Shown piece after piece: positions 18,623 through 27,368 of a DNA stretch of 64,000 nucleotides. Positions within the stretch are counted from its first letter, which is position 1; the number at the start of each line of letters is the position of its first letter. This DNA comes from Pseudomonas sp. 6D_7.1_Bac1 (GTDB lineage Bacteria > Pseudomonadota > Gammaproteobacteria > Pseudomonadales > Pseudomonadaceae). The position numbers and the translations under genes were made by a program. Where the stretch lies: contig NZ_JANLNW010000034.1 of assembly GCF_025465945.1 (NCBI RefSeq), forward strand, positions 107,967-171,966, written 5' to 3'. The notes under the pieces are model-generated. The model did no database searches. It was not told where the DNA came from and worked only from the letters and a program-made list of their open reading frames with translations.

Positions 18623-19225
18623 ATGAGCGTACTCGTAGGCAAACAAGCCCCTGACTTCACCGTACCGGCCGTACTCGGCAATGGCGAAATCGTTGACAGC
18701 TTCACCCTGTCCTCGGCCATCAAAGGCAAATACGGCCTGGTGTTCTTCTACCCACTGGACTTCACCTTCGTCTGCCCGTCCGAGCTGATTGCTCTGGACC
18801 ACCGCATGGCTGACTTCAAGGCACGCAACGTTGAAGTGATCGCTGTTTCGATCGACTCGCACTTCACCCACAACGCCTGGCGCAACACCCCGATCAATGC
18901 CGGCGGCATCGGTCAGGTTAAGTACACCATGGCTGCCGACATCAAGCAGGAAATCATGAAAGCCTACGACGTTCAGTCCGCAGACGGCGTGGCTTTCCGT
19001 GGCGCGTTCCTGATCGACGACAAAGGTGTTGTTCGCTCGCAGATCGTCAACGACCTGCCACTGGGTCGTAACATGGAAGAACTGATTCGTCTGGTCGACG
19101 CCCTGCAATTCCACGAAGAGCACGGCGAAGTTTGCCCGGCTAACTGGAAAAAAGGCGACAAGGGCATGACTGCTTCGCCAGAAGGCGTTGCGGCTTACCT
19201 GACCGAGAACGCTGGCAAGCTGTAA
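18623..19225 (+). CDS. Typical 2-Cys peroxiredoxin (AhpC/TSA family)
   Basis: A 200-residue Prx1/AhpC-type peroxidase. The peroxidatic Cys51 lies in PLDFTFVCPSE and the resolving Cys171 in EEHGEVCPANW; the catalytic Arg region is HNAWRNTPI. It reduces hydrogen peroxide and organic hydroperoxides. The start at 18623 follows AGGAGA at nine bases; an earlier in-frame ATG lacks a comparable site. It is not next to ahpF, so the electron donor is probably thioredoxin or another reductase. Codon bias looks like that of a highly expressed gene. Confidence 0.93.
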   Translation: MSVLVGKQAPDFTVPAVLGNGEIVDSFTLSSAIKGKYGLVFFYPLDFTFVCPSELIALDHRMADFKARNVEVIAVSIDSHFTHNAWRNTPINAGGIGQVKYTMAADIKQEIMKAYDVQSADGVAFRGAFLIDDKGVVRSQIVNDLPLGRNMEELIRLVDALQFHEEHGEVCPANWKKGDKGMTASPEGVAAYLTENAGKL

Positions 19226-19244
19226 GCCACGCGTCAGGCATAAA

Positions 19245-19274
19245 AAAAACCGGCTGCTAAGGCCGGTTTTTTTA
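19245..19274. terminator. Bidirectional terminator between the peroxiredoxin gene and rnt
   Basis: AAAACCGGC and GCCGGTTTT pair around TGCTAAG, followed by a T-run on the plus strand and preceded by A-rich sequence. Confidence 0.88.
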
Positions 19275-19300
19275 TGGGCGGGATAAATCCTGCGACTGGC

Positions 19301-19975
19301 TCAGTCGTTGAAATCTTCCCAGCCGCCCATTTGTTTCCAGCGATTGACGATGCCGCAGAACAGGTCGGCAGTTTTTTCGGTGTCGTAGCGTGCCGAGTGG
19401 GCCTCGCGACCGTCGAAGTCGATGTCGGCAGCCTGGCATGCCTTGGCCAGGACCGTTTGACCGTAAGCCAGACCTGCCAGTGTCGCGGTGTCGAAGCTGG
19501 AGAACGGGTGAAACGGATTGCGCTTCATGTCCAGGCGAGCAACGGCTGCGTTGAGGAAGCCCAGGTCGAAGCTGCTGTTGTGGCCGACCAGGATCGCCCG
19601 TTTGCAGCCGTTGGCCTTCAGCGCCTTGCGCACACCGCGGAAGATATCGGTCAGGGCTGCTTCTTCACTCACCGCCATGCGCAGTGGATGATCGAGCTTG
19701 ATCCCGGTGAACTCCAGCGCTGCGGCTTCGACGTTTGCGCCTTCGAACGGCTCTACGCGGAAGAAGTAGGTGTGCTCGGGGTACACAAAGCCCTTTTCGT
19801 CCATGCCGATGGTAGTGGCGGCAATTTCCAGCAAGGCGTCAGTGGCACAGTTGAAACCACCGGTTTCAACATCGACGACGACTGGCAGGTATCCACGGAA
19901 CCTGGCTGCCATCGGGTGGCGTGAACCGCCACCGCCTGAACCTTCCTGTTCGTCGTCGAAATGGTCTTCACTCAC
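19301..19975 (-). CDS. rnt: Ribonuclease T
   Basis: A DEDDh-family 3'-5' exoribonuclease of 224 residues that trims tRNA and other stable RNA ends. Exo[11 protein letters not shown] supplies the D and E, Exo[14 protein letters not shown] the second D, and Exo[17 protein letters not shown] the H and D. It overlaps pyrC by four bases (ATGA), so the two are translated together, a conserved pairing in Pseudomonas. The N-terminal acidic stretch [17 protein letters not shown] is a typical Pseudomonas extension. Confidence 0.96.
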   Translation of the reverse strand: MSEDHFDDEQEGSGGGGSRHPMAARFRGYLPVVVDVETGGFNCATDALLEIAATTIGMDEKGFVYPEHTYFFRVEPFEGANVEAAALEFTGIKLDHPLRMAVSEEAALTDIFRGVRKALKANGCKRAILVGHNSSFDLGFLNAAVARLDMKRNPFHPFSSFDTATLAGLAYGQTVLAKACQAADIDFDGREAHSARYDTEKTADLFCGIVNRWKQMGGWEDFND

Positions 19976-21018
19976 GCGTGTTCCTCCAGCAGGCGCCAGC
20001 GCAGTTTTTCACCGGCGCGCAGCGGGATGACAGTCAGCTCGCCGAACGGCAGGCTGGTTGGGGCGGTCCATTCTTCGCGGACCAGGGTAATGCGGTCGGT
20101 GTTCACCGGCAGGCCGTAGAAACGCGGACCGTTGAGGCTGGCGAAGGCTTCGAGCTTGTCCAGCGCATTGCGCTGTTCAAAGGCCTCGGCGTACATCTCG
20201 ATCGCCGCATAAGCGGTGTAGCAACCGGCACAGCCACACGCTGTTTCTTTGGCGTGCTTGGCGTGCGGGGCCGAGTCGGTGCCCAGGAAGAACTTTTCGC
20301 TGCCACTGGTAGCGGCGTCAAGCAGGGCGACCTGGTGCGTATTGCGCTTGAGAATCGGCAGGCAATAGAAGTGCGGACGAATCCCGCCCACCAGCATGTG
20401 ATTGCGGTTGTACAGCAGGTGGTGAGCGGTGATGGTTGCGCCAACGTTGGCCGAAGCTTCGTTGACGAACTGCACGGCATCGCTGGTGGTGATGTGTTCG
20501 AACACCACTTTGAGCGTAGGGAAACGCTCCACGACCCGGCGCATGTGCTCGTCGATGAAGATTTTCTCGCGGTCGAAGACATCGACATCGCCACGAGTAA
20601 TTTCACCGTGAACCAGCAAGAGCATTCCGACCTCGGCCATGGCCTCGATCGCAGGGAAGATCTTGTCGATGCTGGTAACACCAGAATCCGAGTTGGTGGT
20701 CGCGCCAGCCGGATACAGCTTGGCGGCGTGAACGAATCCGCTGGCCTTGGCCTCGCGAATTTCGTCGGGGGTAGTCCGGTCGGTCAGGTAGAGCACCATC
20801 AACGGTTCGAAACGGCTGCCGGCCGGGCGCGCAGCGAGAATGCGCTGGCGATAGGCGTCGGCTTCAGCGGCGTTGCGCACCGGTGGTACCAGGTTAGGCA
20901 TGATGATGGCGCGACCAAAGGTACGCGCGACATCCGCGACAGTATTGGGCAACACGGCACCATCGCGAAGATGAATATGCCAGTCGTCGGGACGCAGCAG
21001 GGTCAGGCGGTCGGACAT
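19972..21018 (-). CDS. pyrC: Dihydroorotase PyrC
   Basis: Class II dihydroorotase, 348 residues, catalysing the reversible cyclisation of carbamoyl aspartate in pyrimidine synthesis. The metal ligands are visible as [10 protein letters not shown] (HxH), the carboxylated Lys in [19 protein letters not shown] and the catalytic Asp in [10 protein letters not shown] chose the ATG at 21018 ([14 protein letters not shown]); the longer frame to 21078 adds a non-homologous leader. Zinc-dependent enzyme, cytoplasmic. Confidence 0.96.
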   Translation of the reverse strand: MSDRLTLLRPDDWHIHLRDGAVLPNTVADVARTFGRAIIMPNLVPPVRNAAEADAYRQRILAARPAGSRFEPLMVLYLTDRTTPDEIREAKASGFVHAAKLYPAGATTNSDSGVTSIDKIFPAIEAMAEVGMLLLVHGEITRGDVDVFDREKIFIDEHMRRVVERFPTLKVVFEHITTSDAVQFVNEASANVGATITAHHLLYNRNHMLVGGIRPHFYCLPILKRNTHQVALLDAATSGSEKFFLGTDSAPHAKHAKETACGCAGCYTAYAAIEMYAEAFEQRNALDKLEAFASLNGPRFYGLPVNTDRITLVREEWTAPTSLPFGELTVIPLRAGEKLRWRLLEEHA

Positions 21019-21174
21019 TGGGGATTCCAGGCGGGTCAAACTCAAGGGAATGCTACCGGAAAAGACTCTTCCAGGCACTCGCTATCAAGTTTTGCAGCAA
21101 GCTTCCGATATGACAAAGGTATGCCGTAATCATGTGTATCGGTCTTTTTGTTGTAGAAACCAGTGGAGCCTCCC

Positions 21175-22083
21175 GTGCGCCAGCGTTATTTAGCCTTGCT
21201 CAGCGTGTTTGCCAGCCTTCCTGCAATGGCGCTCACTTTCCAGACGCGTCTGGAGAGCATCGAGTGGACGGTCGAAGGCGACAAGTTCGAATGCCGCCTC
21301 ACACAACCGATTACTGATTTCGGCTCGGGTGAGTTCGTGCGGCGTGCAGGCGAGCAGGTAATCTTTCGTCTGAAGGCTTACAACCCCATGATCGCGGGCG
21401 GTTCGGCGACGTTACTAGCCGCTGCGGCGCCTTGGCAGCCGGGGCGCGATGATATCAATCTGGGGTCGGTCAAAGTCGGCAGTGGTGATGTGCTGTTCAA
21501 CAGTTCGCAACTCCAGGCCGGACGCCTTATCGGCGGTTTGATGGATGGTCGCAGTCCGCTGGTTCGTCATTATTCGCGTGATGGCGGGGTGTCGGAAGTC
21601 CGTTTGTTGCCGGTCAAGTTCAGCAAGGCCTACGCCGACTATCAGGTGTGCGTCGCCAAGTTGTTGCCGATGAATTACGAACAGGTGAAGCAGGCCGAGG
21701 TTGGATTCCCGGGCGGTGGTATCGATCTGGACGCGCAGGCCAAGGCCAAGCTGCAGGTGATGCTGACGTTCATGAAGGCCGACCCGACGGTCAATCACAT
21801 TGAGCTCGATGGTCATTCCGATAACAGCGGCAATCGCCTGACCAACCGCGATCTGTCCCGGCGCAGAGCGTTGGCGGTGATGGACTTCTTCAAGGCCAAT
21901 GGCATTGAGGAGTCACAGATCACGATGCGCTTTCACGGCGAGCGTTATCCGTTGGCCCCCAACACCAACACCGCCAATCGGGCCAAGAATCGCCGGGTCA
22001 ACGTTCATCTTGAACGCGTCGCACCCACCGACAAACCGGTCCCGCAAGTCAGTACTGCAAGCAACGCGGCAGCGACCTCCTGA
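21175..22083 (+). CDS. motY: Sodium-driven flagellar stator protein MotY
   Basis: A 302-residue outer protein of the T-ring that holds the polar flagellar stators. The signal peptide is MRQRYLALLSVFASLPAMA. An N-terminal MotY domain (TFQTRLESIEWTVEGDKFEC...) is followed by a C-terminal OmpA-like peptidoglycan-binding domain (IELDGHSDNSGNRLTNRDLS, then NRAKNRRVNVHLER). I chose the GTG at 21175 because GGAG lies six bases upstream; an in-frame GTG at 21163 overlaps that site. It lies between pyrC-rnt (divergent) and argG, as in other pseudomonads. Confidence 0.92.
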   Translation: MRQRYLALLSVFASLPAMALTFQTRLESIEWTVEGDKFECRLTQPITDFGSGEFVRRAGEQVIFRLKAYNPMIAGGSATLLAAAAPWQPGRDDINLGSVKVGSGDVLFNSSQLQAGRLIGGLMDGRSPLVRHYSRDGGVSEVRLLPVKFSKAYADYQVCVAKLLPMNYEQVKQAEVGFPGGGIDLDAQAKAKLQVMLTFMKADPTVNHIELDGHSDNSGNRLTNRDLSRRRALAVMDFFKANGIEESQITMRFHGERYPLAPNTNTANRAKNRRVNVHLERVAPTDKPVPQVSTASNAAATS

Positions 22084-22116
22084 ACCGGCTGTAATCGTCG
22101 TTCGCTCGACATAATC

Positions 22117-22153
22117 TGTCGCTTCATCGTCATAAGCTGTCGCGCCTCTGTAA
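22117..22153 (+). promoter_or_regulatory. Tandem ArgR half-sites upstream of argG
   Basis: TGTCGC occurs at 22117-22122 and again at 22138-22143, exactly 21 bases apart in the same direction. The second is followed by N8 and AA, the full Pseudomonas ArgR pattern; the first by N8 and CA. A TAAATTAT -10-like stretch adjoins. It lies 60-95 bases upstream of argG. Confidence 0.65.
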
Positions 22154-22212
22154 ATTATCCGCTCGCAGCGGTAGACTTCTCGGCTTTCCGTAGAACCCCG
22201 TGGAGTGATGGC

Positions 22213-23430
22213 ATGGCGGACGTAAACAAGGTCGTTCTGGCGTATTCCGGCGGCCTGGACACTTCGGTGATCCTCAAGTGGCTGCAAGATACTTATAACT
22301 GTGAAGTGGTGACCTTTACCGCTGACCTGGGTCAGGGTGAAGAGGTCGAGCCGGCCCGCGCCAAGGCACAAGCCATGGGCGTAAAAGAAATCTACATCGA
22401 CGATCTGCGCGAAGAATTCGTGCGTGATTTCGTTTTCCCGATGTTCCGCGCCAACACCGTTTACGAAGGCGAGTACCTGCTGGGTACTTCCATCGCTCGT
22501 CCGTTGATCGCCAAACGCCTGATCGAAATCGCCAACGAAACCGGCGCTGACGCCATTTCCCACGGCGCCACCGGCAAGGGCAATGACCAGGTTCGTTTCG
22601 AACTGGGCGCCTATGCGCTCAAGCCTGGCGTGAAAGTGATCGCTCCCTGGCGCGAGTGGGACCTGCTGTCCCGCGAGAAGCTGATGGACTATGCCGCGAA
22701 GCACGCGATCCCGATCGAACGTCACGGCAAGAAGAAATCCCCGTACTCGATGGATGCCAACCTGCTGCACATCTCCTATGAAGGCGGCGTGCTGGAAGAC
22801 ACCTGGACCGAGCACGAAGAAGACATGTGGCGCTGGACCGTCTCCCCGGAGAACGCTCCTGACAAGGCGCAGTACCTGGAACTGACTTACCGCAACGGCG
22901 ACATCGTTGCACTGGACGGCGTCGAAATGACTCCGGCTACCGTGCTGGCGACCCTGAACCGCATCGGTGGTGAACACGGTATCGGCCGTCTGGACATCGT
23001 CGAGAACCGTTACGTCGGCATGAAGTCCCGTGGCTGCTACGAGACCCCTGGCGGCACCATCATGCTGCGCGCTCACCGGGCGATCGAGTCGATCACTCTG
23101 GATCGTGAAGTGGCTCACCTCAAAGACGAGCTGATGCCTAAATACGCCAGCCTGATCTACACCGGTTACTGGTGGAGCCCTGAGCGTCTGATGCTGCAAC
23201 AGATGATCGATGCTTCCCAGGCGCATGTGAACGGCGTGGTTCGCCTGAAGCTGTACAAAGGCAACGTGATCGTTACCGGTCGCAAATCCGACGAGTCGTT
23301 GTTCGACGCCAACATTGCTACCTTCGAAGAAGATGGCGGCGCCTACAACCAGGCTGACGCCGCCGGCTTCATCAAGCTGAACGCCCTGCGTATGCGCATT
23401 GCTGCAAACAAAGGCCGCAAGCTGTTCTGA
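22213..23430 (+). CDS. argG: Argininosuccinate synthase ArgG
   Basis: A 405-residue enzyme that joins citrulline and aspartate with ATP to form argininosuccinate, the step after ArgF in arginine synthesis. The PP-loop [15 protein letters not shown] is at about residues 10-24, and [15 protein letters not shown] and [12 protein letters not shown], typical of the family, follow. The start follows GTGGAG at eight bases. With argF it is one of two arginine genes in the window, and both have ArgR-type sites. Confidence 0.97.
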   Translation: MADVNKVVLAYSGGLDTSVILKWLQDTYNCEVVTFTADLGQGEEVEPARAKAQAMGVKEIYIDDLREEFVRDFVFPMFRANTVYEGEYLLGTSIARPLIAKRLIEIANETGADAISHGATGKGNDQVRFELGAYALKPGVKVIAPWREWDLLSREKLMDYAAKHAIPIERHGKKKSPYSMDANLLHISYEGGVLEDTWTEHEEDMWRWTVSPENAPDKAQYLELTYRNGDIVALDGVEMTPATVLATLNRIGGEHGIGRLDIVENRYVGMKSRGCYETPGGTIMLRAHRAIESITLDREVAHLKDELMPKYASLIYTGYWWSPERLMLQQMIDASQAHVNGVVRLKLYKGNVIVTGRKSDESLFDANIATFEEDGGAYNQADAAGFIKLNALRMRIAANKGRKLF

Positions 23431-23443
23431 TGCCTCTAGGAGG

Positions 23444-23470
23444 TGTGGCCCCGTTTTTAACGGGGCCACC
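23444..23470 (+). terminator. Hairpin after argG
   Basis: GTGGCCCCGTT pairs with AACGGGGCCAC around TTT, 13 bases past the argG stop. The stem is very stable but the following sequence (CCTTCGAG) has no T-run, so it may be a stability hairpin or a weak terminator. Confidence 0.65.
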
Positions 23471-23618
23471 CTTCGAGCGATGAATTCATGTGTGGGCAAC
23501 TGTCTTTTGAATCTATGTCGCTAAGGTTGAAGCTTTAGTTACCTGGATTGTCTGTATCTCCTTTCTGTTTTGTTTTTGTCAGAGGCTATTTATCCTGTCA
23601 CTCGATGCAGGGTAGGTG

Positions 23619-24374
23619 TCAATGCTGGCTGACGACTGTCATTGCCAGCGTGCTCAAGTTATAAATCATGTAAAAAGAGTCTTTGGATTCTAGTGTTTTT
23701 GCATCTGATTTTTTGAGTGATCTTTCGTTAATGAGATGTTCCGACTCGCAGTTCGCAAGAAATACGATCGTTTCACTGTGTTCGTGGTTTCTCAAATGGA
23801 CAGTGGTCATCACGTTGTCGAGATCTTTCTTTTTGCGTACCCATCGGGCATCAATGATTCGCATGCCCTGTACCGCAGGAGGTAAAGACACCCGGTGCTG
23901 GGTGGACAGGTTTGCGATGAGCGTTATATAGGCTGGTGGGTCTTGCACGCTCTGAAGCAGATAGTCAGGTTTGCCTCGCTTGGGTGTGGACTTTGCAGAG
24001 GAGTGACTGTGTAGTTTATCTGGCTGGGCTTGAGTGCTTTCTTTGATTGAGTTCGGTTGATTATCCTGTTCGATAGATGCAGTGATGGCGGCGTTGCTGC
24101 TTTTTTCTGGTCGTGCAGCGTCGTCGATGACTTTTACAAACTGTTTGCTCTTTTGAAAGTCAGAGGGCGCATACAAAGACTTATAGTTAAAGTTCAGCGT
24201 GATGAAGAACAGGAAGAGCAGGTAGAAAGGGAAGCTGATCAGAAACCAGATGTAGATTTCGCGCTCCTGGTTGTCGAGGAAGGGCAATGAAACGGCCGCC
24301 GATGTTTCGGAAAGTGCCGCGAATATCGCAATTATAGTCATCGGATTGGTTATTTTCTGTTGAGGTTTCTTCAT
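23619..24374 (-). CDS. Unrecognised membrane-anchored protein in AT-rich DNA
   Basis: A 251-residue protein with no family I recognise. The N-terminus has a weakly hydrophobic segment (MTIIAIFAALSETSAAVSLP), then a strong membrane helix (IYIWFLISFPFYLLFLFFIT, about residues 40-60). A polar, Ser/Gln/Lys-rich linker (about 75-135) leads to a C-terminal soluble domain (YITLIANLSTQHRVSLPPAV ... MIYNLSTLAMTVVSQH). Base composition is clearly more AT-rich than the flanking argG. The start is uncertain: ATG at 24374 lacks a good ribosome site; ATG at 24341 is an alternative. An overlapping frame from 24387 also begins plausibly (MSTQHEETSTENNQSDDY), so a frameshift near 24340 cannot be excluded. Confidence 0.55.
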   Translation of the reverse strand: MKKPQQKITNPMTIIAIFAALSETSAAVSLPFLDNQEREIYIWFLISFPFYLLFLFFITLNFNYKSLYAPSDFQKSKQFVKVIDDAARPEKSSNAAITASIEQDNQPNSIKESTQAQPDKLHSHSSAKSTPKRGKPDYLLQSVQDPPAYITLIANLSTQHRVSLPPAVQGMRIIDARWVRKKKDLDNVMTTVHLRNHEHSETIVFLANCESEHLINERSLKKSDAKTLESKDSFYMIYNLSTLAMTVVSQH

Positions 24375-24978
24375 GCTGAGTGCTCATTGAAAAGTATTCT
24401 CTAGTGGATTCCTTGTGGGTGAAGATGTTAAGTGATGGTTATTGTTTTATGTGGAGTGGTCACTGCCTGTAAATGGTTTTGTAGGGGGGGGGGCTGTTTT
24501 GCAGTTTTATCACTATTTAGAATGGATCAATAGCTTTCTTTTAGTGTGGTTTGTATACGTATTCAAAGATCAGTTTGTTTTATATTATTAGACGGTCAAG
24601 GGGATAACTGGGTGTTGGGGGTTGTTGGGTGGAGCGCTGGCCGTCTTGCAGGTTTTTGTTTGGTATCAGTATGGCGCTGGAACTCGCCGGTTATTTTTGA
24701 TAGTAGACCAGTGTTTAAGACTTGTCGGGATACCGTGCGTGCTGTCAGGTGATTTTCTTCGACGCTCGCTGAAAAAAAACAGTTGGTCAGAGAATGGTAA
24801 AGCCTCGAGTAAACTTTAAGAGACATTGTTTTTTATGAATTCTTGTAGGGGGAATCCTTGTTGTTTGTAGGGATTGTCTCTCGGTGTGGGTGCTTGGGGT
24901 GGGCAGCATCCCAAGGTCGAAACGACTACGCTATTGTGCGGGCTCTAAAAATTCGAACAGCGAAAATTGGACTTGCCC
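24375..24978. other. AT-rich gap without a convincing gene
   Basis: About 600 bases separate the unrecognised protein from the response regulator. The only short frames have poor codon use and no ribosome sites. A run of ten G lies at 24484-24493. Near 24895-24960 the sequence becomes richer in GC and probably holds the response-regulator promoter. Confidence 0.5.
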
Positions 24979-25605
24979 ATGAATAAAGTGCTGATCGTGG
25001 ATGATCACCCCGTCATTCGTCTTGCTGTACGTATGCTAATGGAACGTCATGGCTACGAAGTCATTGCTGAAACGGACAATGGTGTAGATGCATTGCAACT
25101 TGCTCGTGAACATATGCCGGATATCGTGATACTGGATATCGGGATTCCGAAACTGGATGGCCTGGAAGTTATTGCACGCTTGACCTCGGCCACCATGCCT
25201 TTGAGAGTGCTGGTCTTGACGTCACAGGCACCTGGACATTTTTCAATGCGTTGCATGCAGGCGGGGGCTGCCGGGTATGTCTGCAAACAGCAGGATCTTA
25301 CCGAGCTGCTCAGTGCAATCAAGGCGGTATTGTCCGGGTACAGTTACTTTCCGAATCAAGCCTTGCACTCGGTTCGTTCAAGTTTGGGGAATGCGAGTGA
25401 AGCAGACATGGTGGATCGACTGTCTGGAAGAGAGATGATGGTTTTGCAACAGTTGGCCCGAGGCAAGACCAACAAAGAGATTGCCGACGGAATGTTCCTC
25501 AGCAATAAAACCGTCAGTACTTACAAAACGCGTCTGCTGTTAAAGCTGAATGCTCGCTCGCTGGTTGACCTGATAGAGCTTGCGCAGCGTAATGGTCTGG
25601 TTTGA
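24979..25605 (+). CDS. NarL/FixJ-type response regulator (ErdR-like)
   Basis: A 208-residue two-component regulator. The receiver domain (about 1-120) has the acidic pair D8-D9, phosphoacceptor Asp53 (VILDIGIPKLDG), Thr/Ser in VLTSQ and Lys in VCKQQ. The C-terminal LuxR helix-turn-helix (LSGREMMVLQQLARGKTNKE ... KTVSTYKTRLLLKLN) binds DNA. The ATG at 24979 is preferred to a TTG at 24967. No sensor kinase is adjacent. The receiver strongly resembles ErdR, the ethanol-oxidation regulator of P. aeruginosa, as I remember it, but this could be a paralogue. Confidence 0.85.
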   Translation: MNKVLIVDDHPVIRLAVRMLMERHGYEVIAETDNGVDALQLAREHMPDIVILDIGIPKLDGLEVIARLTSATMPLRVLVLTSQAPGHFSMRCMQAGAAGYVCKQQDLTELLSAIKAVLSGYSYFPNQALHSVRSSLGNASEADMVDRLSGREMMVLQQLARGKTNKEIADGMFLSNKTVSTYKTRLLLKLNARSLVDLIELAQRNGLV

Positions 25606-25795
25606 TCCTTTTGGGGTGAGTAGTGCTTTGCGAGTGGAATACGCTTGAAGGTAAGCCGAGTCGGGTCGGATTTTGAGCAGCGGGTGGCTTGCCCTGATGT
25701 CCCAGCCACTCTGGATCCAGTGAACCAGAAAGCACTGCCCTTGCGATTGACGAGGCGCGGTATGCGGCTTTTTTGCCGCGGTTGAGGGCTGGGTG

Positions 25796-25821
25796 AAAAG
25801 CCTCCATTTCGGGAGGCTTTC
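25796..25821. terminator. Terminator after the PA3496-like gene
   Basis: AAAAGCCTCC pairs with GGGAGGCTTT around ATTTC, six bases past the small gene on the minus strand, with AAAA giving its T-run. It may also end the response-regulator transcript. Confidence 0.8.
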
Positions 25822-25826
25822 AGGTG

Positions 25827-26006
25827 TTAAAGGTCAAAATCGTAATCGGCCAGTTGCTTTTGCAAGCGGCGCTCCTCCAAGAGATTATCGATGGTGCGAC
25901 GTTTGCTCAGGTTGGTCTTCGCTACCTCTACCACAGGCTCGGCATCATCGGCCTCAACAGGGATGAAGTCGTCTTCTGTGTCCAGTTGTTCTTTGCCAGT
26001 GCTCAT
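25827..26006 (-). CDS. PA3496-family small conserved protein
   Basis: A 59-residue acidic protein: STGKEQLDTEDDFIPVEADD at the start, then TNLSKRRTIDNLLEERRLQK and QLADYDFDL at the end. The basic central segment and acidic ends are typical of the PA3496 family found beside nth in pseudomonads, named in databases as a putative envelope-integrity protein on thin evidence. AGCCTGGAGTTAACC gives a GGAG ribosome site eight bases upstream of the ATG at 26006. It has no membrane segment. It lies 107 bases downstream of nth on the same strand. Confidence 0.85.
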   Translation of the reverse strand: MSTGKEQLDTEDDFIPVEADDAEPVVEVAKTNLSKRRTIDNLLEERRLQKQLADYDFDL

Positions 26007-26113
26007 AAGGTTAACTCCAGGCTAAGACTGCCATTGGCGCCCCTTATATCGACAATCTCCTGGCGGGTAAAAAAGATTTTTTCAATCGATAAATCAATAA
26101 AAGCAATAGAGCC

Positions 26114-26752
26114 TCAATCGTCAGAGGTCTTTTGCTTGTATTCGCACAGGTCTTCGATCCGACAGCTGCCACAGCGGGGCTTGCGAGCCAGGCAAACGTA
26201 GCGCCCGTGGAGGATGAGCCAGTGATGGGAGTCGAGCAGAAACTCCTTGGGAACAAACTTCATCAGTTTCTTCTCCACCTCGACGACATTCTTGCCCGGC
26301 GCTAATCCTGTACGGTTGCTGACCCGGAAGATATGCGTGTCAACGGCCATGGTCAATTGACGAAAAGCCGTGTTCAGCACCACGTTCGCGGTCTTTCTAC
26401 CTACCCCGGGCAGCGCTTCGAGTTCCTCGCGCGTTTGCGGTACTTCGCCACCATGAAGCTCTACCAGCATTCGGCAGGTTTCGATGACATTTTTTGCCTT
26501 GCTGTTGAACAGGCCGATGGTCTTGATGTAGTCGGACAATCCTTCTACGCCGAGCGCATAGATCGCTGCCGGCGTATTGGCCACCGGAAACAACTTGGCG
26601 GTGGCCTTGTTGACGCCCACATCAGTGGACTGCGCGGAAAGGATCACAGCAATCAACAGTTCGAAGGGCGACGAGTAGGCCAGTTCGGTTTTCGGTTCCG
26701 GATTGTCTTCGTGAAGCCGGCGGAAAATTTCCAGACGTTTAGCGGCATTCAT
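26114..26752 (-). CDS. nth: Endonuclease III (DNA glycosylase/AP lyase)
   Basis: A 212-residue base-excision repair enzyme for oxidised pyrimidines. It has the helix-hairpin-helix LPGVGRKTANVVL with the catalytic Lys, the catalytic Asp in AVDTHIFRVSNR, and a C-terminal [4Fe-4S] loop with spacing C-x6-C-x2-C-x5-C (VCLARKPRCGSCRIEDLCEY). It is the last gene after rnfE on the same strand with a 25-base gap, the position it also has downstream of rnf operons in enterobacteria. Fully intact. Confidence 0.96.
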   Translation of the reverse strand: MNAAKRLEIFRRLHEDNPEPKTELAYSSPFELLIAVILSAQSTDVGVNKATAKLFPVANTPAAIYALGVEGLSDYIKTIGLFNSKAKNVIETCRMLVELHGGEVPQTREELEALPGVGRKTANVVLNTAFRQLTMAVDTHIFRVSNRTGLAPGKNVVEVEKKLMKFVPKEFLLDSHHWLILHGRYVCLARKPRCGSCRIEDLCEYKQKTSDD

Positions 26753-26777
26753 GGGTAGAGCATTTCCTTGAAGGCGG

Positions 26778-27368
26778 TCAGTGTGATGTTGAGGCTCTAG
26801 GCCAGGCTTGTTTTGCGGCTATGAGCAGTCCCAGCAGGATAAACCCGCCAGGCGCGATGGTGGCCAGTCGGATGCCACCGTCTGCGATAAACAGCCAGCC
26901 TTGCCCGTTCGAACCGATAATTGCGCTCAACCAGGACAGATGGTCAGCGAATGATCCATTGCCAATGCCTTCTCGCAACAAGCCTAGAGCAACCATCAGC
27001 CCAAAAAACAGGCCGGACAGGCGAACCCGATCCCTGCGGCCTGCCTGGGTGAAAAACCCGTTGTGCTCCAGCGCAACACACTGCAGGGCAATCAGCCCTG
27101 CATAAATGCCCAGGTGTTGGTGCAGTTCAAAGGCCCAGGCCTGCAATGCCAAAGTAGCGAGGCTGGTCAACGTGGCGGCGAGCACGATGCTGGCGATCAA
27201 CTGCATGGCCGGGATGATTCGCGGCCGCAACACGCTCATCTTCATGCCGTAAACACTGATGACCAGTAGCGACAGCAGCGACAGGCCCAAGGCTTTTACC
27301 AAGGAGTCACTGGCGCCGATCAGGGGGGTCAATATCAGCGAGTTCTGCAGCACCGAGGTCTTGTTCAT
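26778..27368 (-). CDS. rnfE: RnfE-like membrane subunit, one cluster cysteine replaced
   Basis: A 196-residue integral membrane protein of the RnfE/RsxE family, with about six helices and the conserved end LREGIGNGSF ... APGGFILLGLLIAAK. In canonical RnfE the first half-helix reads LLGLCPLLAV with a Cys ligand of the intramembrane [2Fe-2S] cluster; here the aligned stretch is LILTPLIGAS, so the Cys is Thr14. The second ligand is kept as Cys97 (LIALQCVALEHNG), though the usual TNC is LQC. The N-terminus is about 12 residues shorter than in E. coli. Its start overlaps the rnfG stop (ATGA). Identity is firm; ability to hold the cluster is doubtful. Confidence 0.88.
   Translation of the reverse strand: MNKTSVLQNSLILTPLIGASDSLVKALGLSLLSLLVISVYGMKMSVLRPRIIPAMQLIASIVLAATLTSLATLALQAWAFELHQHLGIYAGLIALQCVALEHNGFFTQAGRRDRVRLSGLFFGLMVALGLLREGIGNGSFADHLSWLSAIIGSNGQGWLFIADGGIRLATIAPGGFILLGLLIAAKQAWPRASTSH

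Noticed and set aside
21913..23499. 528-codon open frame antisense to argG and motY
   Set aside because: Spans two real genes on the other strand; a shadow of high-GC codon use.
24596..24826. 76-codon frame in the AT-rich gap
   Set aside because: No ribosome site, no hydrophobic or domain signal, and within likely regulatory DNA.
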